Assembly (NCBI GenBank): GCA_021775875.1
Contig: JAJFHA010000020.1
Span: 151,544-215,543 of the forward strand
DNA: 64,000 bases
From: Hyphomicrobiales bacterium
GTDB lineage: Bacteria > Pseudomonadota > Alphaproteobacteria > Rhizobiales > NORP267
Direction of reading: 5' to 3'
Under the pieces are notes generated by a model. It was not told the origin of the DNA and made no database searches. It saw only the letters and a program-made list of their open reading frames with translations. This document shows positions 26,437 through 34,178 of this stretch, piece by piece. Position 1 is the first letter of the stretch. Every line of letters starts with the position of its first letter. The position numbers and the translations under genes were made by a program.

Positions 26437-27999
26437 ATGGGGATCAATGTATCAGGGCTGCCTGTGGGCATCCGCCATTTGTTGGCACTCGGAGAACTGG
26501 CTCATCAGCTTCAGTTGGAGCGAGGGCGCTCTGCGTTGTTTGTTGATAGTGGGGGAGAAATATTCGAGGACGAGTTGCGGGCGCAATATAAGGACACTGA
26601 TCAGGCACTCGGTTTTTTGAAGCAATCAGACGATATCATCGCGAACTCCCAAAGCGAGAGGCTGTCGGATATTTCGGACAACCTGGAAAAGCTTGAAAAC
26701 AGTCGAGAGCGGGTCCAATCGGGTGAGATAAAATTTTCGGAAGTTCTGAACGCTTACACTTACGATTTCCTGTGCCCGATTGTTGACCTCAGCGTAGAGA
26801 TAGCACTCCAATTGGAAGACGTTGACCCGGTCAAAGTCAGTGCCTATTCAAATTTTCTGCAATGGAAGGAACGTGCCGGCCGGGAACGGGCCTGGGGCGC
26901 CCATGGTTTTTGTTCTCACGCGTTTCGGAACCGGGAATTTTCCGAGCGCATGATCACCCTGATACAAGAGCAGGACGCGTATAAGCGTGCTTTTATGTCT
27001 CTCGTCAATGTCTCTCAAAAGGAAAAAATCGAAGAAATTCTGAGTGGCTATGTGATGGAATGCCTGGAATCGATTCATCATCAATTGGCGAAAACTGGTC
27101 ATGCGGAAGATCTGGAGGCCTTGTCCCCCGTAACCTGGTTTGAGTTGCTGACCGGGAAGATCGAGCGCCTGAAACTTGCTGAGCGTGGCTTGGTCAAAGA
27201 TCTGATCGCGGTACAGCCTGTTGCACCGCCGGACACCATCAAACAGGGTATCCCGGGTCATTTGGACGCCTATATGCCGATCATCCGGGCTTTGCCGGCT
27301 TTCACCAAGCTGAGCGAAGAAAATCTGTCGGGATTATTGTCTCATGCTGAAATCCGCACCTACGAGAAGGGCAAATTGCTGTTCATGCAGGGGGAAACCC
27401 TGTCGCGGTTTTACCTGATCCTTGATGGATGGGTGAAATTATATACGGGCACATATGCGGGTACTGAAACCATTCTGCAAATGTTGTCGGCGGGCGAGTC
27501 GCTGATGGAGGCGTCGGTGTTTCTCGATCTCCCGTCAACGGTAAACGCCCAGGTGGAACAGGATGCTGTGCTGTTGTCGTTCCCGGCCCCGATCGTCAGG
27601 CAGAGCTTGCTGGACAACAAGGAATTTGCGCTCAACATGATTGGTGGGTTGTCCTTGCGATCCCAGGGTTTGATTCGCCAGATCGAACATTCCCGGTTGA
27701 AATCAGCTACCGAGCGGGTCGGATGGTTTTTGCTCAAACTCGGAATTGATCAAAATGGCGGCAAGGGGAACGCGATCACCTTGCCATACGACAAGGCGAC
27801 AATCGCATCCTATCTGGATATGACACCGGAAACTTTTTCCCGCGCCCTGAACCGTTTCCGTAAAAAAGGCTTTCAAATTCAGAACGATCAGATAACCAAA
27901 CCGGATCCCACCGCTTTGTGCAGCTTTTGCGATGAAACGCTTGCCCGGGCCTGCGTCTTCAAAGATCAGGAATCCTGCCCACAAACCTACCTGATGTAG
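26437..27999 (+). CDS. Fusion regulator: nitrate-sensing NIT domain + DNR-like Crp/Fnr protein
   Basis: A 520-residue soluble protein. Residues 1 to about 240 form an all-helical NIT-type domain: QLERGRSALF (Arg29, Arg31) and KERAGRERAWG (Arg149, Arg151) are the two arginine-rich signatures of nitrate/nitrite-sensing NIT domains known from NasR. From residue 289 a cyclic-nucleotide-binding-like beta roll follows (FTKLSEENL, YEKGKLLFMQGE), then a Crp-type winged helix. The recognition helix PETFSR (Glu465, Ser468, Arg469) equals that of DNR, which reads TTGAT half-sites. The tail has Cys495, Cys498, Cys506 and Cys514. Divergent from narK1 over a matching box, it probably activates nar genes when nitrate is present. 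The fusion is one I do not recall as a standard architecture. Confidence 0.85.
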   Translation: MGINVSGLPVGIRHLLALGELAHQLQLERGRSALFVDSGGEIFEDELRAQYKDTDQALGFLKQSDDIIANSQSERLSDISDNLEKLENSRERVQSGEIKFSEVLNAYTYDFLCPIVDLSVEIALQLEDVDPVKVSAYSNFLQWKERAGRERAWGAHGFCSHAFRNREFSERMITLIQEQDAYKRAFMSLVNVSQKEKIEEILSGYVMECLESIHHQLAKTGHAEDLEALSPVTWFELLTGKIERLKLAERGLVKDLIAVQPVAPPDTIKQGIPGHLDAYMPIIRALPAFTKLSEENLSGLLSHAEIRTYEKGKLLFMQGETLSRFYLILDGWVKLYTGTYAGTETILQMLSAGESLMEASVFLDLPSTVNAQVEQDAVLLSFPAPIVRQSLLDNKEFALNMIGGLSLRSQGLIRQIEHSRLKSATERVGWFLLKLGIDQNGGKGNAITLPYDKATIASYLDMTPETFSRALNRFRKKGFQIQNDQITKPDPTALCSFCDETLARACVFKDQESCPQTYLM

Positions 28000-28119
28000 G
28001 CCGGATATTTCCGTGACTGCCAAAACACCAATACCAGCCATCATCAGCAACATAGCTGTAGAAATCTGACGTCCGGCGATCCAGCAAATGGTTCCACAGC
28101 ACCCTGTTCATGGTTGGGT

Positions 28120-28152
28120 ATGGCGAGATGGGGCATATTCCACCCTCGCCAT
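28120..28152 (+). terminator. Possible terminator after the NIT-Crp regulator
   Basis: ATGGCGAG pairs with CTCGCCAT (8 bp) around a 17-nt loop, followed by CTCTGAAAAA. The long loop and missing T-run make intrinsic termination doubtful; it lies 120 nt after the regulator stop. Confidence 0.3.
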
Positions 28153-28326
28153 CTCTGAAAAACCTACTCTGATACTGAGCCGACCGTGGGAGAATGAATA
28201 GGTATCCACATAAATCTGCTGACTTGGTTCACAAACGCGAAGTAAATTGGTAAAACAGACAATGCCACCTAGGTGTTTGGGGGTAAGCTCTTCAAATGGG
28301 CATGGTAATTGTAAGAGTTTCGCAAT

Positions 28327-28390
28327 CCATTTTTAATAGTCTGAGTGCATATTTTACATGGCATTACGAGGACGTGCCATTTTTAATGGT
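28327..28390 (+). repeat. Direct repeat CCATTTTTAATrGT upstream of the serralysin gene
   Basis: Two copies, CCATTTTTAATAGT (28327-28340) and CCATTTTTAATGGT (28377-28390), identical at 13 of 14 positions and 50 bp apart (about five helical turns). The second ends 10 nt before the serralysin start. They could be paired regulator sites on one DNA face; no regulator is identified. Confidence 0.45.
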
Positions 28391-28400
28391 ATGAAAATCC

Positions 28401-30377
28401 ATGGCGAAGCCGGTCTATACCAATCAGCAAGTTATCAACCAGATAGATTCTGGTTGGCACTGGACGTCGGGCGGGAGCACAGCCACATCAGTCACGTTCG
28501 GCATTACCACCAGTAATTCCTGGTATTCCAGCGTTATGCCGGAATATGCCGGATGGTTGGCGCTGAACGCCAAACAAACAGATTCCGCTTATACAGCAAT
28601 GGAATTGTGGACCGACCTGATCGACGTTGATATCACCGCTGCTGCAGACCCGAATGCGGCAGATATCCGCTTTAGCAATTCCACCACAGGGGTTTCCTAC
28701 GCGCATGCCTATTATCCCGGTGCCACCAACTCAGATTTTTCAGTCAACCAATTAGCCCAGGGGTCGATTTGGTTAAATCCTGCCTATACGTCTCTGAACG
28801 ATCCTGATGTGAGCGAATATGGTTTCATGGCGATCATGCACGAGGTCGGTCATACTTTGGGGCTTAGCCATCCAGGTACCTATAATGGCGGCTCGCCGAA
28901 TTATACTGACGACGCTATCTATGCACAGGATACCCATCAATTCACTATCATGTCCTATTTTGCTGCCAACCAGACCAATTCCGACTGGTGGGCGGGAAAC
29001 GGGGTCTGGCAATGGGCACAAACCCCCATGCTGCACGATATTTTGGCGATACAGGCAATTTACGGTGCTGATTTGACGACCCGCAGCGACGACACCACAT
29101 ACGGCTTCAATTCCACCGCCGGCAACACAATCTACGATTTCACCATGAACCTCGATCCGGTCCTGACAATTTGGGATGGCGATGGTGAGGACACTCTGGA
29201 TTTTTCTGGCTGGAACACAAATTCGGTTATTTCACTTGTCGAAGGTGAGTTCTCCAACGTCAATTCCATGACCCAGAATATAGCCATTGCATTTGGCGCC
29301 AAAATTGAAAACGCAATTGGCGGAAGCGGCGATGACCTGCTCACGGGGAATAGTCTGGATAATGTGCTCGATGGTGGCGCGGGCAATGATACCGCATCAT
29401 TTGCTGGTGCGCTGGGTGCGATGGTGGTTAATCTGAGTGGCATGATTGTGAGCGGTCTTGGTATTGGCGTTGATACGCTGATTTCTATTGAGAACGCCAT
29501 TGCTGGACCGGGCAATGATACAATATATGGGACCTCTGGGCGCAATGATCTGTTCGGTGGGACGGGGTCCGATCAGATATCTGGCCTTGGCAACGACGAC
29601 ATAGTGTACGGCGAAGACGGCAACGACACCCTTCTTGGCGGCAGCGGATCAGATACCATGTTTGGCGGAGACGGGGTTGATCTGCTGAATGGACAGGGTG
29701 GCGACGACGAATTACATGGCGGTGTCAACGGTGATCAATTGTTCGGTGATACCGGCAATGATTTGCTATTTGGCGACGCCCAGAACGATATCATCAAGGG
29801 CCATACGGGCAACGATACGTTGAATGGCGGCGATGATGCCGATTTCATGTTCGGCGAAGACGATGACGATCTTCTGAACGGTGATGGCGGCGACGACGTG
29901 TTGCTTGGTGGTTCTGGCATCGACATGGTCAATGGCGGGATCGGCAACGATACACTTTTTGGCCAGGAGGGGAATGACATCCTGAACGGCGGCACCGGCG
30001 ACGATATTCTGGCAGGTGGCAGTGATGATGATTTGCTCAACGGCGACAATGATGACGATCGGTTATTCGGCCAATCCGGCAACGACACCCTGAATGGTGG
30101 CGCTGGCGATGATGATCTTGCAGGCGGCGCCAACCACGACATCTTCCAGTTCGACGCTAACTGGAACCACGACACCATCCTGGATTGGGCCAACGGCATC
30201 AACACAATCGACCTCTCCAGTCTCAACACCAATATAGGGGCCCTGACAATCGAAGACTTCAACGCCGGTGCCGACACCCGCATCTTCATCACCGCAGACG
30301 GCTCAGCGGCTAACACCATCATCCTCTCCAATATCGATCACAACACAATCGCCGGTGTCGATTTCGCGTTTGTTTGA
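28401..30377 (+). CDS. Serralysin-like secreted zinc metalloprotease with RTX repeats (M10)
   Basis: A 658-residue protein without a Sec signal. The zinc-binding HEVGHTLGLSHPG runs from His147, and the Met-turn with the Tyr ligand is IMSYF at about 183-187. From residue 307 there are glycine/aspartate nonapeptides of the GGxGxDxLx type that bind calcium, in two blocks (about 307-330 and 370-580). The end, ANTIILSNIDHNTIAGVDFAFV split at its Asp, resembles the C-terminal signal of type I secretion substrates. It is expected to be exported by a type I secretion system and to degrade extracellular protein. No secretion genes or inhibitor lie nearby. The gene stands alone, flanked by gene-poor DNA. 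Confidence 0.93.
   Translation: MAKPVYTNQQVINQIDSGWHWTSGGSTATSVTFGITTSNSWYSSVMPEYAGWLALNAKQTDSAYTAMELWTDLIDVDITAAADPNAADIRFSNSTTGVSYAHAYYPGATNSDFSVNQLAQGSIWLNPAYTSLNDPDVSEYGFMAIMHEVGHTLGLSHPGTYNGGSPNYTDDAIYAQDTHQFTIMSYFAANQTNSDWWAGNGVWQWAQTPMLHDILAIQAIYGADLTTRSDDTTYGFNSTAGNTIYDFTMNLDPVLTIWDGDGEDTLDFSGWNTNSVISLVEGEFSNVNSMTQNIAIAFGAKIENAIGGSGDDLLTGNSLDNVLDGGAGNDTASFAGALGAMVVNLSGMIVSGLGIGVDTLISIENAIAGPGNDTIYGTSGRNDLFGGTGSDQISGLGNDDIVYGEDGNDTLLGGSGSDTMFGGDGVDLLNGQGGDDELHGGVNGDQLFGDTGNDLLFGDAQNDIIKGHTGNDTLNGGDDADFMFGEDDDDLLNGDGGDDVLLGGSGIDMVNGGIGNDTLFGQEGNDILNGGTGDDILAGGSDDDLLNGDNDDDRLFGQSGNDTLNGGAGDDDLAGGANHDIFQFDANWNHDTILDWANGINTIDLSSLNTNIGALTIEDFNAGADTRIFITADGSAANTIILSNIDHNTIAGVDFAFV
29321..30150 (+). 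repeat. RTX nonapeptide-coding repeat tract
   Basis: Tandem degenerate 27-bp units encode GGxGxDxLx calcium-binding nonapeptides within the serralysin gene. The block is interrupted between about 29400 and 29500 by a non-repeat strand segment (ASFAGALGAMVVNLSG), as in many RTX proteins. At DNA level the units have diverged, so they look old rather than recently amplified. Confidence 0.85.
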
Positions 30378-30992
30378 GGGGGAGGCCTCGCCTGCAGGCA
30401 AACAATGCCCGGTAAGGCAGAAAGCCTGATTCTGCAGTTGGTTATCAGCATTTGGACCCTCCCCGGCAAATAGAATTGAAGGCAATAGAAAGAGTGACTT
30501 GGTCCGCACCCTGTGTTGCGTATTTTGCCGTATCTGATTATTGCAGGTCGATTGAGGTTAGTAATCCTGGTCATGCCAATGTCGCGCTTAAGTGCCTTAA
30601 GTACGGCACTTTTCGATCTGTGAGTTGGTTTGCCGCCTTCCTGGGGGGCGGCGATGTGCAAATCGATAAGATCGGTAATTGTGCGGGTCTTGCTGACTCT
30701 GCTGGAGGATAGTTCGAAGCCAAGCTCGATAAGTCATTCTAATTCGATTGTCCTTTCAGATGCTTGTGTTTTTAATCGAAAGATTCGGGACGCATATTTT
30801 CCTTTTCGTCGGACTTGAGGTTGTCTGGTTCCATCACCAGTGTGATTTATGGTAGCCATGACCCGTGCAGCTCTCCAAATCCGTGCAAATTTCGTGCAGT
30901 CAGGGATCAAACGAGGTATAAATCCGTGCAATTCCATTCATTTTCGTGCGCAACCGTTCACGGAATAGTCCATTGAAATATGTCTTAATACA
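30378..30992. other. Gene-poor region ahead of dusA
   Basis: Some 615 bp without a supported gene. Small frames on both strands (up to 107 residues) lack ribosome sites and recognisable domains. The last 130 bp hold a cluster of CGTGCA repeats directly before dusA. Taken together it looks like a scar or integration-site flank rather than an ordinary promoter region. Confidence 0.55.
30864..30950 (+). repeat. Cluster of CGTGCA repeats upstream of dusA
   Basis: CGTGCA occurs at 30864, 30882, 30893 and 30925, with CGTGCG at 30945. Within these, AAATCCGTGCAA is repeated exactly at 30877-30888 and 30920-30931, each followed by TTTCGTGC (30890 and 30942). The paired arrangement resembles arm-type sites of tyrosine recombinases, and the 5' end of dusA is a known integration site. 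No recombinase gene is present. Confidence 0.55.
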
Positions 30993-31985
30993 TTGAAAAA
31001 TAAAGAAAAAATATTTGCAGTCGCCCCCATGATGGATTGGACCGACCGTCATTGCCGGTTTTTTCACCGTCTCATGACCAGCCACGCGATGCTTTATACG
31101 GAAATGGTGACTGCCGACGCTGTGATCCACGGGGATCGGGATTATTTAATCGGGTTCAGCGAGGCGGAACACCCGGTCGCTTTGCAATTGGGCGGCAGCG
31201 ATCCTGATAAATTAGCGTTAGCGGCGGGCATCACTGCGAGTTTTGGCTATGACGAAATAAACCTCAACGTAGGCTGTCCTTCAGATCGGGTGCAATCCGG
31301 GCGCTTCGGAGCCAGCCTCATGGCGGAACCAGAACTGGTGCGGGATTGCATCTCGGAGATGCGTCAGGCGGTCGATATTCCAGTGACGCTTAAATGCCGG
31401 ATCGGAATCGATGACCAGGATATTGAAAAAGATCTAGACCGGTTCGTCGATACGGGTTTGAGCTCGGGTATTTCAACGATCATCGTTCATGCCCGTATGG
31501 CCTGGCTGAAAGGCCTTAGCCCGAAAGAAAACCGCGACGTACCACCGCTCAACTACGACCGCGTCTACAGATTGAAGCAGCGTTTGCCGGATATAGATAT
31601 TGTGATTAATGGCGGTATCATGACCCTCAATGAGGCGCAGGACCATCTGAATCATGTTGACGGCGTCATGATTGGCCGCGCCGCTTACCAGACGCCCTAT
31701 ATTCTGACTGAGACAGACCAATTTTTATTTAGCGAGACATCCGCACCGCTAAGCAGGGCGGATGTCGTCGCGCAAATGATCCCCTATATAGAGACCCAAC
31801 GGGAAAGGGGCGTCCGTCTGCACCAGATCACCCGGCACATGACCGGCCTCTATCACGGCCAACCGGGTGCCCGGTCGTGGCGGCGGCATTTAAGCGAAGC
31901 CGGTATAATCCCGGATGCAAGTGTAGAAGTTCTGCGCGAAGCCTTGGCAATGGTGGAAGAATTTCCGCGCGTTGCGGCTGAATAA
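30993..31985 (+). CDS. dusA: tRNA-dihydrouridine synthase DusA
   Basis: An FMN enzyme that reduces uridine 20/20a in the tRNA D-loop. The 330-residue frame has the DusA start APMMDWTDRHCRFFHR (near residue 11), the NLNVGCPSDRVQSGRFGA loop with the catalytic Cys, LKCRIGIDD, IVHARMAWLKGLSPKENR, and the FMN phosphate site NGGIM followed by MIGRAAY. The coding region is intact, so any insertion at its 5' end has been resolved or restored the reading frame. The upstream 615 bp carry the repeat cluster. Confidence 0.96.
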   Translation: MKNKEKIFAVAPMMDWTDRHCRFFHRLMTSHAMLYTEMVTADAVIHGDRDYLIGFSEAEHPVALQLGGSDPDKLALAAGITASFGYDEINLNVGCPSDRVQSGRFGASLMAEPELVRDCISEMRQAVDIPVTLKCRIGIDDQDIEKDLDRFVDTGLSSGISTIIVHARMAWLKGLSPKENRDVPPLNYDRVYRLKQRLPDIDIVINGGIMTLNEAQDHLNHVDGVMIGRAAYQTPYILTETDQFLFSETSAPLSRADVVAQMIPYIETQRERGVRLHQITRHMTGLYHGQPGARSWRRHLSEAGIIPDASVEVLREALAMVEEFPRVAAE

Positions 31986-32063
31986 AGCGGTTTCGATTGG
32001 CTCAATATCAATCCCGCACTCGCAGCTTGGTCGAAAATTTACACAAGTATAAGGAGTATCGGA

Positions 32064-32552
32064 GTGATTGGACGCATCTGGCACGGGACTGTTCCGGTGG
32101 GAAAAAGCGATGCCTACCTTAAGAAAATGCGCATTGTCGCGCTTCCTGGCTATCGCGGAGTCGACGGCAATCGTGGCGCTTGGGTAATGCACCGGATTGA
32201 AGACGACATCGCTCATTTTGACATGCTGACCTTTTGGGATGATGTCGACGCGATCAAACGCTTTGCAGGAGAAGACTACGCCAAATCGCAATATTTCGAT
32301 TTTGATGATGACTTTCTCATCGAGAAGGAACCCCGCGTTCGTCATTGGGAAATGTATGATGATTTGGCGTCAAAACGGCTGCCTATGGCTCCAAACGGAA
32401 GTGTGGGTCCATTGCGAAGAGAGTTTGCTGTACCCCTAATCACCAACGTTAAATTTTCAGAAGCCACACCTGCAAGTCATTGCGGTATTTATTTTTCAAC
32501 GCCTTCGACGTCTGCAGCTAAAGCCTTGTTTTCAGGGCGGCTGCTTGGATAG
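32064..32552 (+). CDS. ABM-like (antibiotic biosynthesis monooxygenase domain) protein
   Basis: GTG at 32064 follows AAGGAG by 7 nt. The first 105 residues form a ferredoxin-like dimeric alpha-beta barrel of the ABM type (IGRIWHGTVP, YRGVDGNRGAWVM, LTFWDDVDAIKRFAGEDY, VRHWEMYDD). Such small proteins may be heme- or quinone-modifying enzymes or have no known activity. The last 50 residues fit no family, and the stop lies 64 nt inside the converging psiE gene, so the original stop may have been lost. The function is unassigned. Confidence 0.7.
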   Translation: MIGRIWHGTVPVGKSDAYLKKMRIVALPGYRGVDGNRGAWVMHRIEDDIAHFDMLTFWDDVDAIKRFAGEDYAKSQYFDFDDDFLIEKEPRVRHWEMYDDLASKRLPMAPNGSVGPLRREFAVPLITNVKFSEATPASHCGIYFSTPSTSAAKALFSGRLLG

Positions 32553-32980
32553 CTGTAAGACCCGTAACGCAGCGCTAGGACGGACGCGGCAAGAATAAAT
32601 ATTCCGCCGGCCACGATAAGGATATCCAATTCTGGCTTATGGTGCGCATTGACGAAGCCAACGAGATGGCGGGTCAAAGCGGTAATCGCAACATAGATCA
32701 AGAAGCGCACCGGCATATGGTTGGTCTTGAAGTAAATGCCGACCATCGCACCTATCTCAAGGTAGATGAAAAGCAGCAGGAGGTCCTCGACGCTGGCCGT
32801 TCCTTTTTGCACCATTGAAAAGAATTCAAGACCCGCCGCCCAGACGGTTGCAGCACCAATCGCAAACAGACCCAGTAGATGAAACACTCCCACTAGCACA
32901 TCGCCAGTTCTGTTTATGCGCTCGCGAGCAGGACCGGCATCCAGCGAAAAACCGCGGCCTTGGTCTCGGTTGTGTTCCAA
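32489..32980 (-). CDS. psiE: PsiE-family membrane protein (phosphate-starvation-inducible E)
   Basis: A 163-residue inner-membrane protein with four predicted helices, including LVGVFHLLGLFAIGAATVWA, LLLLFIYLEIGAMVGIYF and LDILIVAGGIFILAASVLAL, and the conserved FKTNHMPVRFLIYVAITALTRH segment (partly cited). The start is TTG at 32980 with GGAGG 5 nt upstream; no ATG fits. PsiE is induced by phosphate starvation in Escherichia coli, but its role is unknown. The 3' end overlaps the converging ABM-like gene. Confidence 0.85.
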   Translation of the reverse strand: MEHNRDQGRGFSLDAGPARERINRTGDVLVGVFHLLGLFAIGAATVWAAGLEFFSMVQKGTASVEDLLLLFIYLEIGAMVGIYFKTNHMPVRFLIYVAITALTRHLVGFVNAHHKPELDILIVAGGIFILAASVLALRYGSYSYPSSRPENKALAADVEGVEK

Positions 32981-33384
32981 TTTTGCCTCCAGCTCAATTT
33001 ACGGGCTACCATACTAGCCCAATAGGGTGGGCGCTGGTTTAATAAGGATCGCCGTTAAAGGCCAATCGAAGCGCCCTGAGCAAGATCATAATTTGCAGAT
33101 TACGCTCAATGGCAGCTTCTGGCGATTAGACGGTGTTCCACATGCAGTCTCCTTCTGCCGTGAGAGTAAATAAACATGACAAAGCAATCTATGCAAATGG
33201 CGACACCTTTTACGTCCGTTCATGGCACTCAACTGACGTTACTCGGTCAGCTTGTGACAGTCGGTTCCTGATCCAAAAAGAGCATCCGTGAAGATGTGAC
33301 TGTTGCCCATACGGCTGAATAGTCAACAATCTTTAGATCGATGTCGCCAATACCCTTTGGCGACATCGAGTTCTGCGTTTGGTA
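32981..33384. other. Intergenic region between psiE and the lectin-like gene
   Basis: About 400 bp holding the psiE promoter side and the 3' flank of the lectin-like gene. Apart from the strong hairpin at 33338-33369 I see no gene, repeat or recognisable operator; no clear pho box was found. Confidence 0.6.
33338..33369 (-). terminator. Strong hairpin downstream of the lectin-like gene
   Basis: TCGATGTCGCCAA and TTGGCGACATCGA form a perfect 13-bp stem with a 6-nt loop, 15 nt after the gene's stop on the minus strand. The sequence after the stem is not T-rich, so it may act as an mRNA-stabilising 3' end or work together with Rho. Confidence 0.65.
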
Positions 33385-34032
33385 TTAGTCCGCCGCGAAG
33401 CAATAAAGCAGCCCGGCGCCGCCGGTGGAAGCCAGGTTATCCTGGCTGCACCCGCGCGAGGCGTGCGCCGAATTCCACGACGTGTTGCCGCCGCCGTGGC
33501 GGTCATGATGGCCAAGCTGGGCGGAGCCTTCACCGGAACTGGTCCAGTTGTTGCAGGTATGGTCGCCTTCCTGCCATGGGAAATATGCGGTGCCGTCGGC
33601 CATAGATCCGGTCAGGATATCATGTTCGTTGGGGCGGTCGCCGCGCCCGTTGACGCGGTTGCCGTTTTCATCCACAGCTGTGCGCAGCACAATATTTGGG
33701 TTGAGATGAAGCTGGTCGATATCGCTCGCAATCAGTTCGGCGTTGGCATTGTACCAGGGGCCAAGACCGATACGATCGCGCGCCGAGATGCCGCGCCGCC
33801 CATCTTCCTGGGTGCTCAGATAGGCCCGCCATGTGCGCCCGGTGGTTCCCGAAGCCTCAGCCAGTTTGGTGCAATAGGCATCTGCCCCATCAAGTCCGCC
33901 AAGATCGGCACCCTGTCCCATGCCGACACTTGTTACGAAAAACCCCATTGGGTGGTCTTCAGCCCCGATAGCAGACGGCGCCAGCAGCAGCGATGCAATT
34001 CCGGCACAGGCAACGGCTTTTACGATTTTCAT
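33385..34032 (-). CDS. Secreted lectin-like (C-type lectin/endostatin-type fold) protein
   Basis: A 215-residue protein. ATG at 34032 follows GGGAGG and opens a Sec signal peptide (MKIVKAVACAGIASLLLAPSAIGA); frame further upstream is noncoding. The mature region has a pattern I recognise from uncharacterised bacterial proteins: FFVTSVGMGQGADLGG, DAYCTKLAEA, RTWRAYLST, NGRGDRPNEHDILTGS, CNNWTSS and GHHDRHG. Two Cys pairs probably form disulfides, and Trp, Asn and His residues line a possible sugar-binding site. The function is unknown; it acts outside the cytoplasm. Confidence 0.75.
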   Translation of the reverse strand: MKIVKAVACAGIASLLLAPSAIGAEDHPMGFFVTSVGMGQGADLGGLDGADAYCTKLAEASGTTGRTWRAYLSTQEDGRRGISARDRIGLGPWYNANAELIASDIDQLHLNPNIVLRTAVDENGNRVNGRGDRPNEHDILTGSMADGTAYFPWQEGDHTCNNWTSSGEGSAQLGHHDRHGGGNTSWNSAHASRGCSQDNLASTGGAGLLYCFAAD

Positions 34033-34178
34033 GAAAACGTCCTCCCGTAAAATTGAAATTCTAGCAGGCGCAATCCTAACCGGACAATTGCGATGGCCAC
34101 GGATCAAGTTTTCTGACATTTTCGTCAGGTTACGGTCGAATTCATTGGAATGGCTAGTGCTAATACTCATTTCAGAAA

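Larger units (their letters stand above)
28000..28400. other. Gene-poor region between the NIT-Crp regulator and the serralysin gene
   Basis: About 400 bp without a convincing gene. A hairpin lies at 28120-28152 and a 14-bp direct repeat at 28327-28340 and 28377-28390. Short minus-strand frames here include a hydrophobic stretch (MLLMMAGIGVLAV), but it continues antisense into the regulator and has no ribosome site. The promoter of the serralysin gene should lie in the AT-rich last 100 bp. Confidence 0.6.

Noticed and set aside
27703-28053. Minus-strand frame with hydrophobic start MLLMMAGIGVLAV
   Set aside because: Most of it is antisense to the Crp/Fnr domain of the regulator and there is no ribosome site; probably chance.
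29300-30150. Tandem repeats considered as CRISPR or satellite
   Set aside because: Units are 27 bp, in frame, degenerate and encode calcium-binding RTX nonapeptides, so they are protein repeats.
30338-30712. Overlapping small frames on both strands (86 and 107 residues) in the gene-poor region before dusA
   Set aside because: No recognised domain or ribosome site, and one overlaps the serralysin gene end. A decayed integrase or transposase was considered but no motif supports it.
33385-34050. Plus-strand open frame antisense to the lectin-like gene
   Set aside because: It mirrors the codon bias of the minus-strand gene, whose signal peptide, Cys pattern and ribosome site are convincing.
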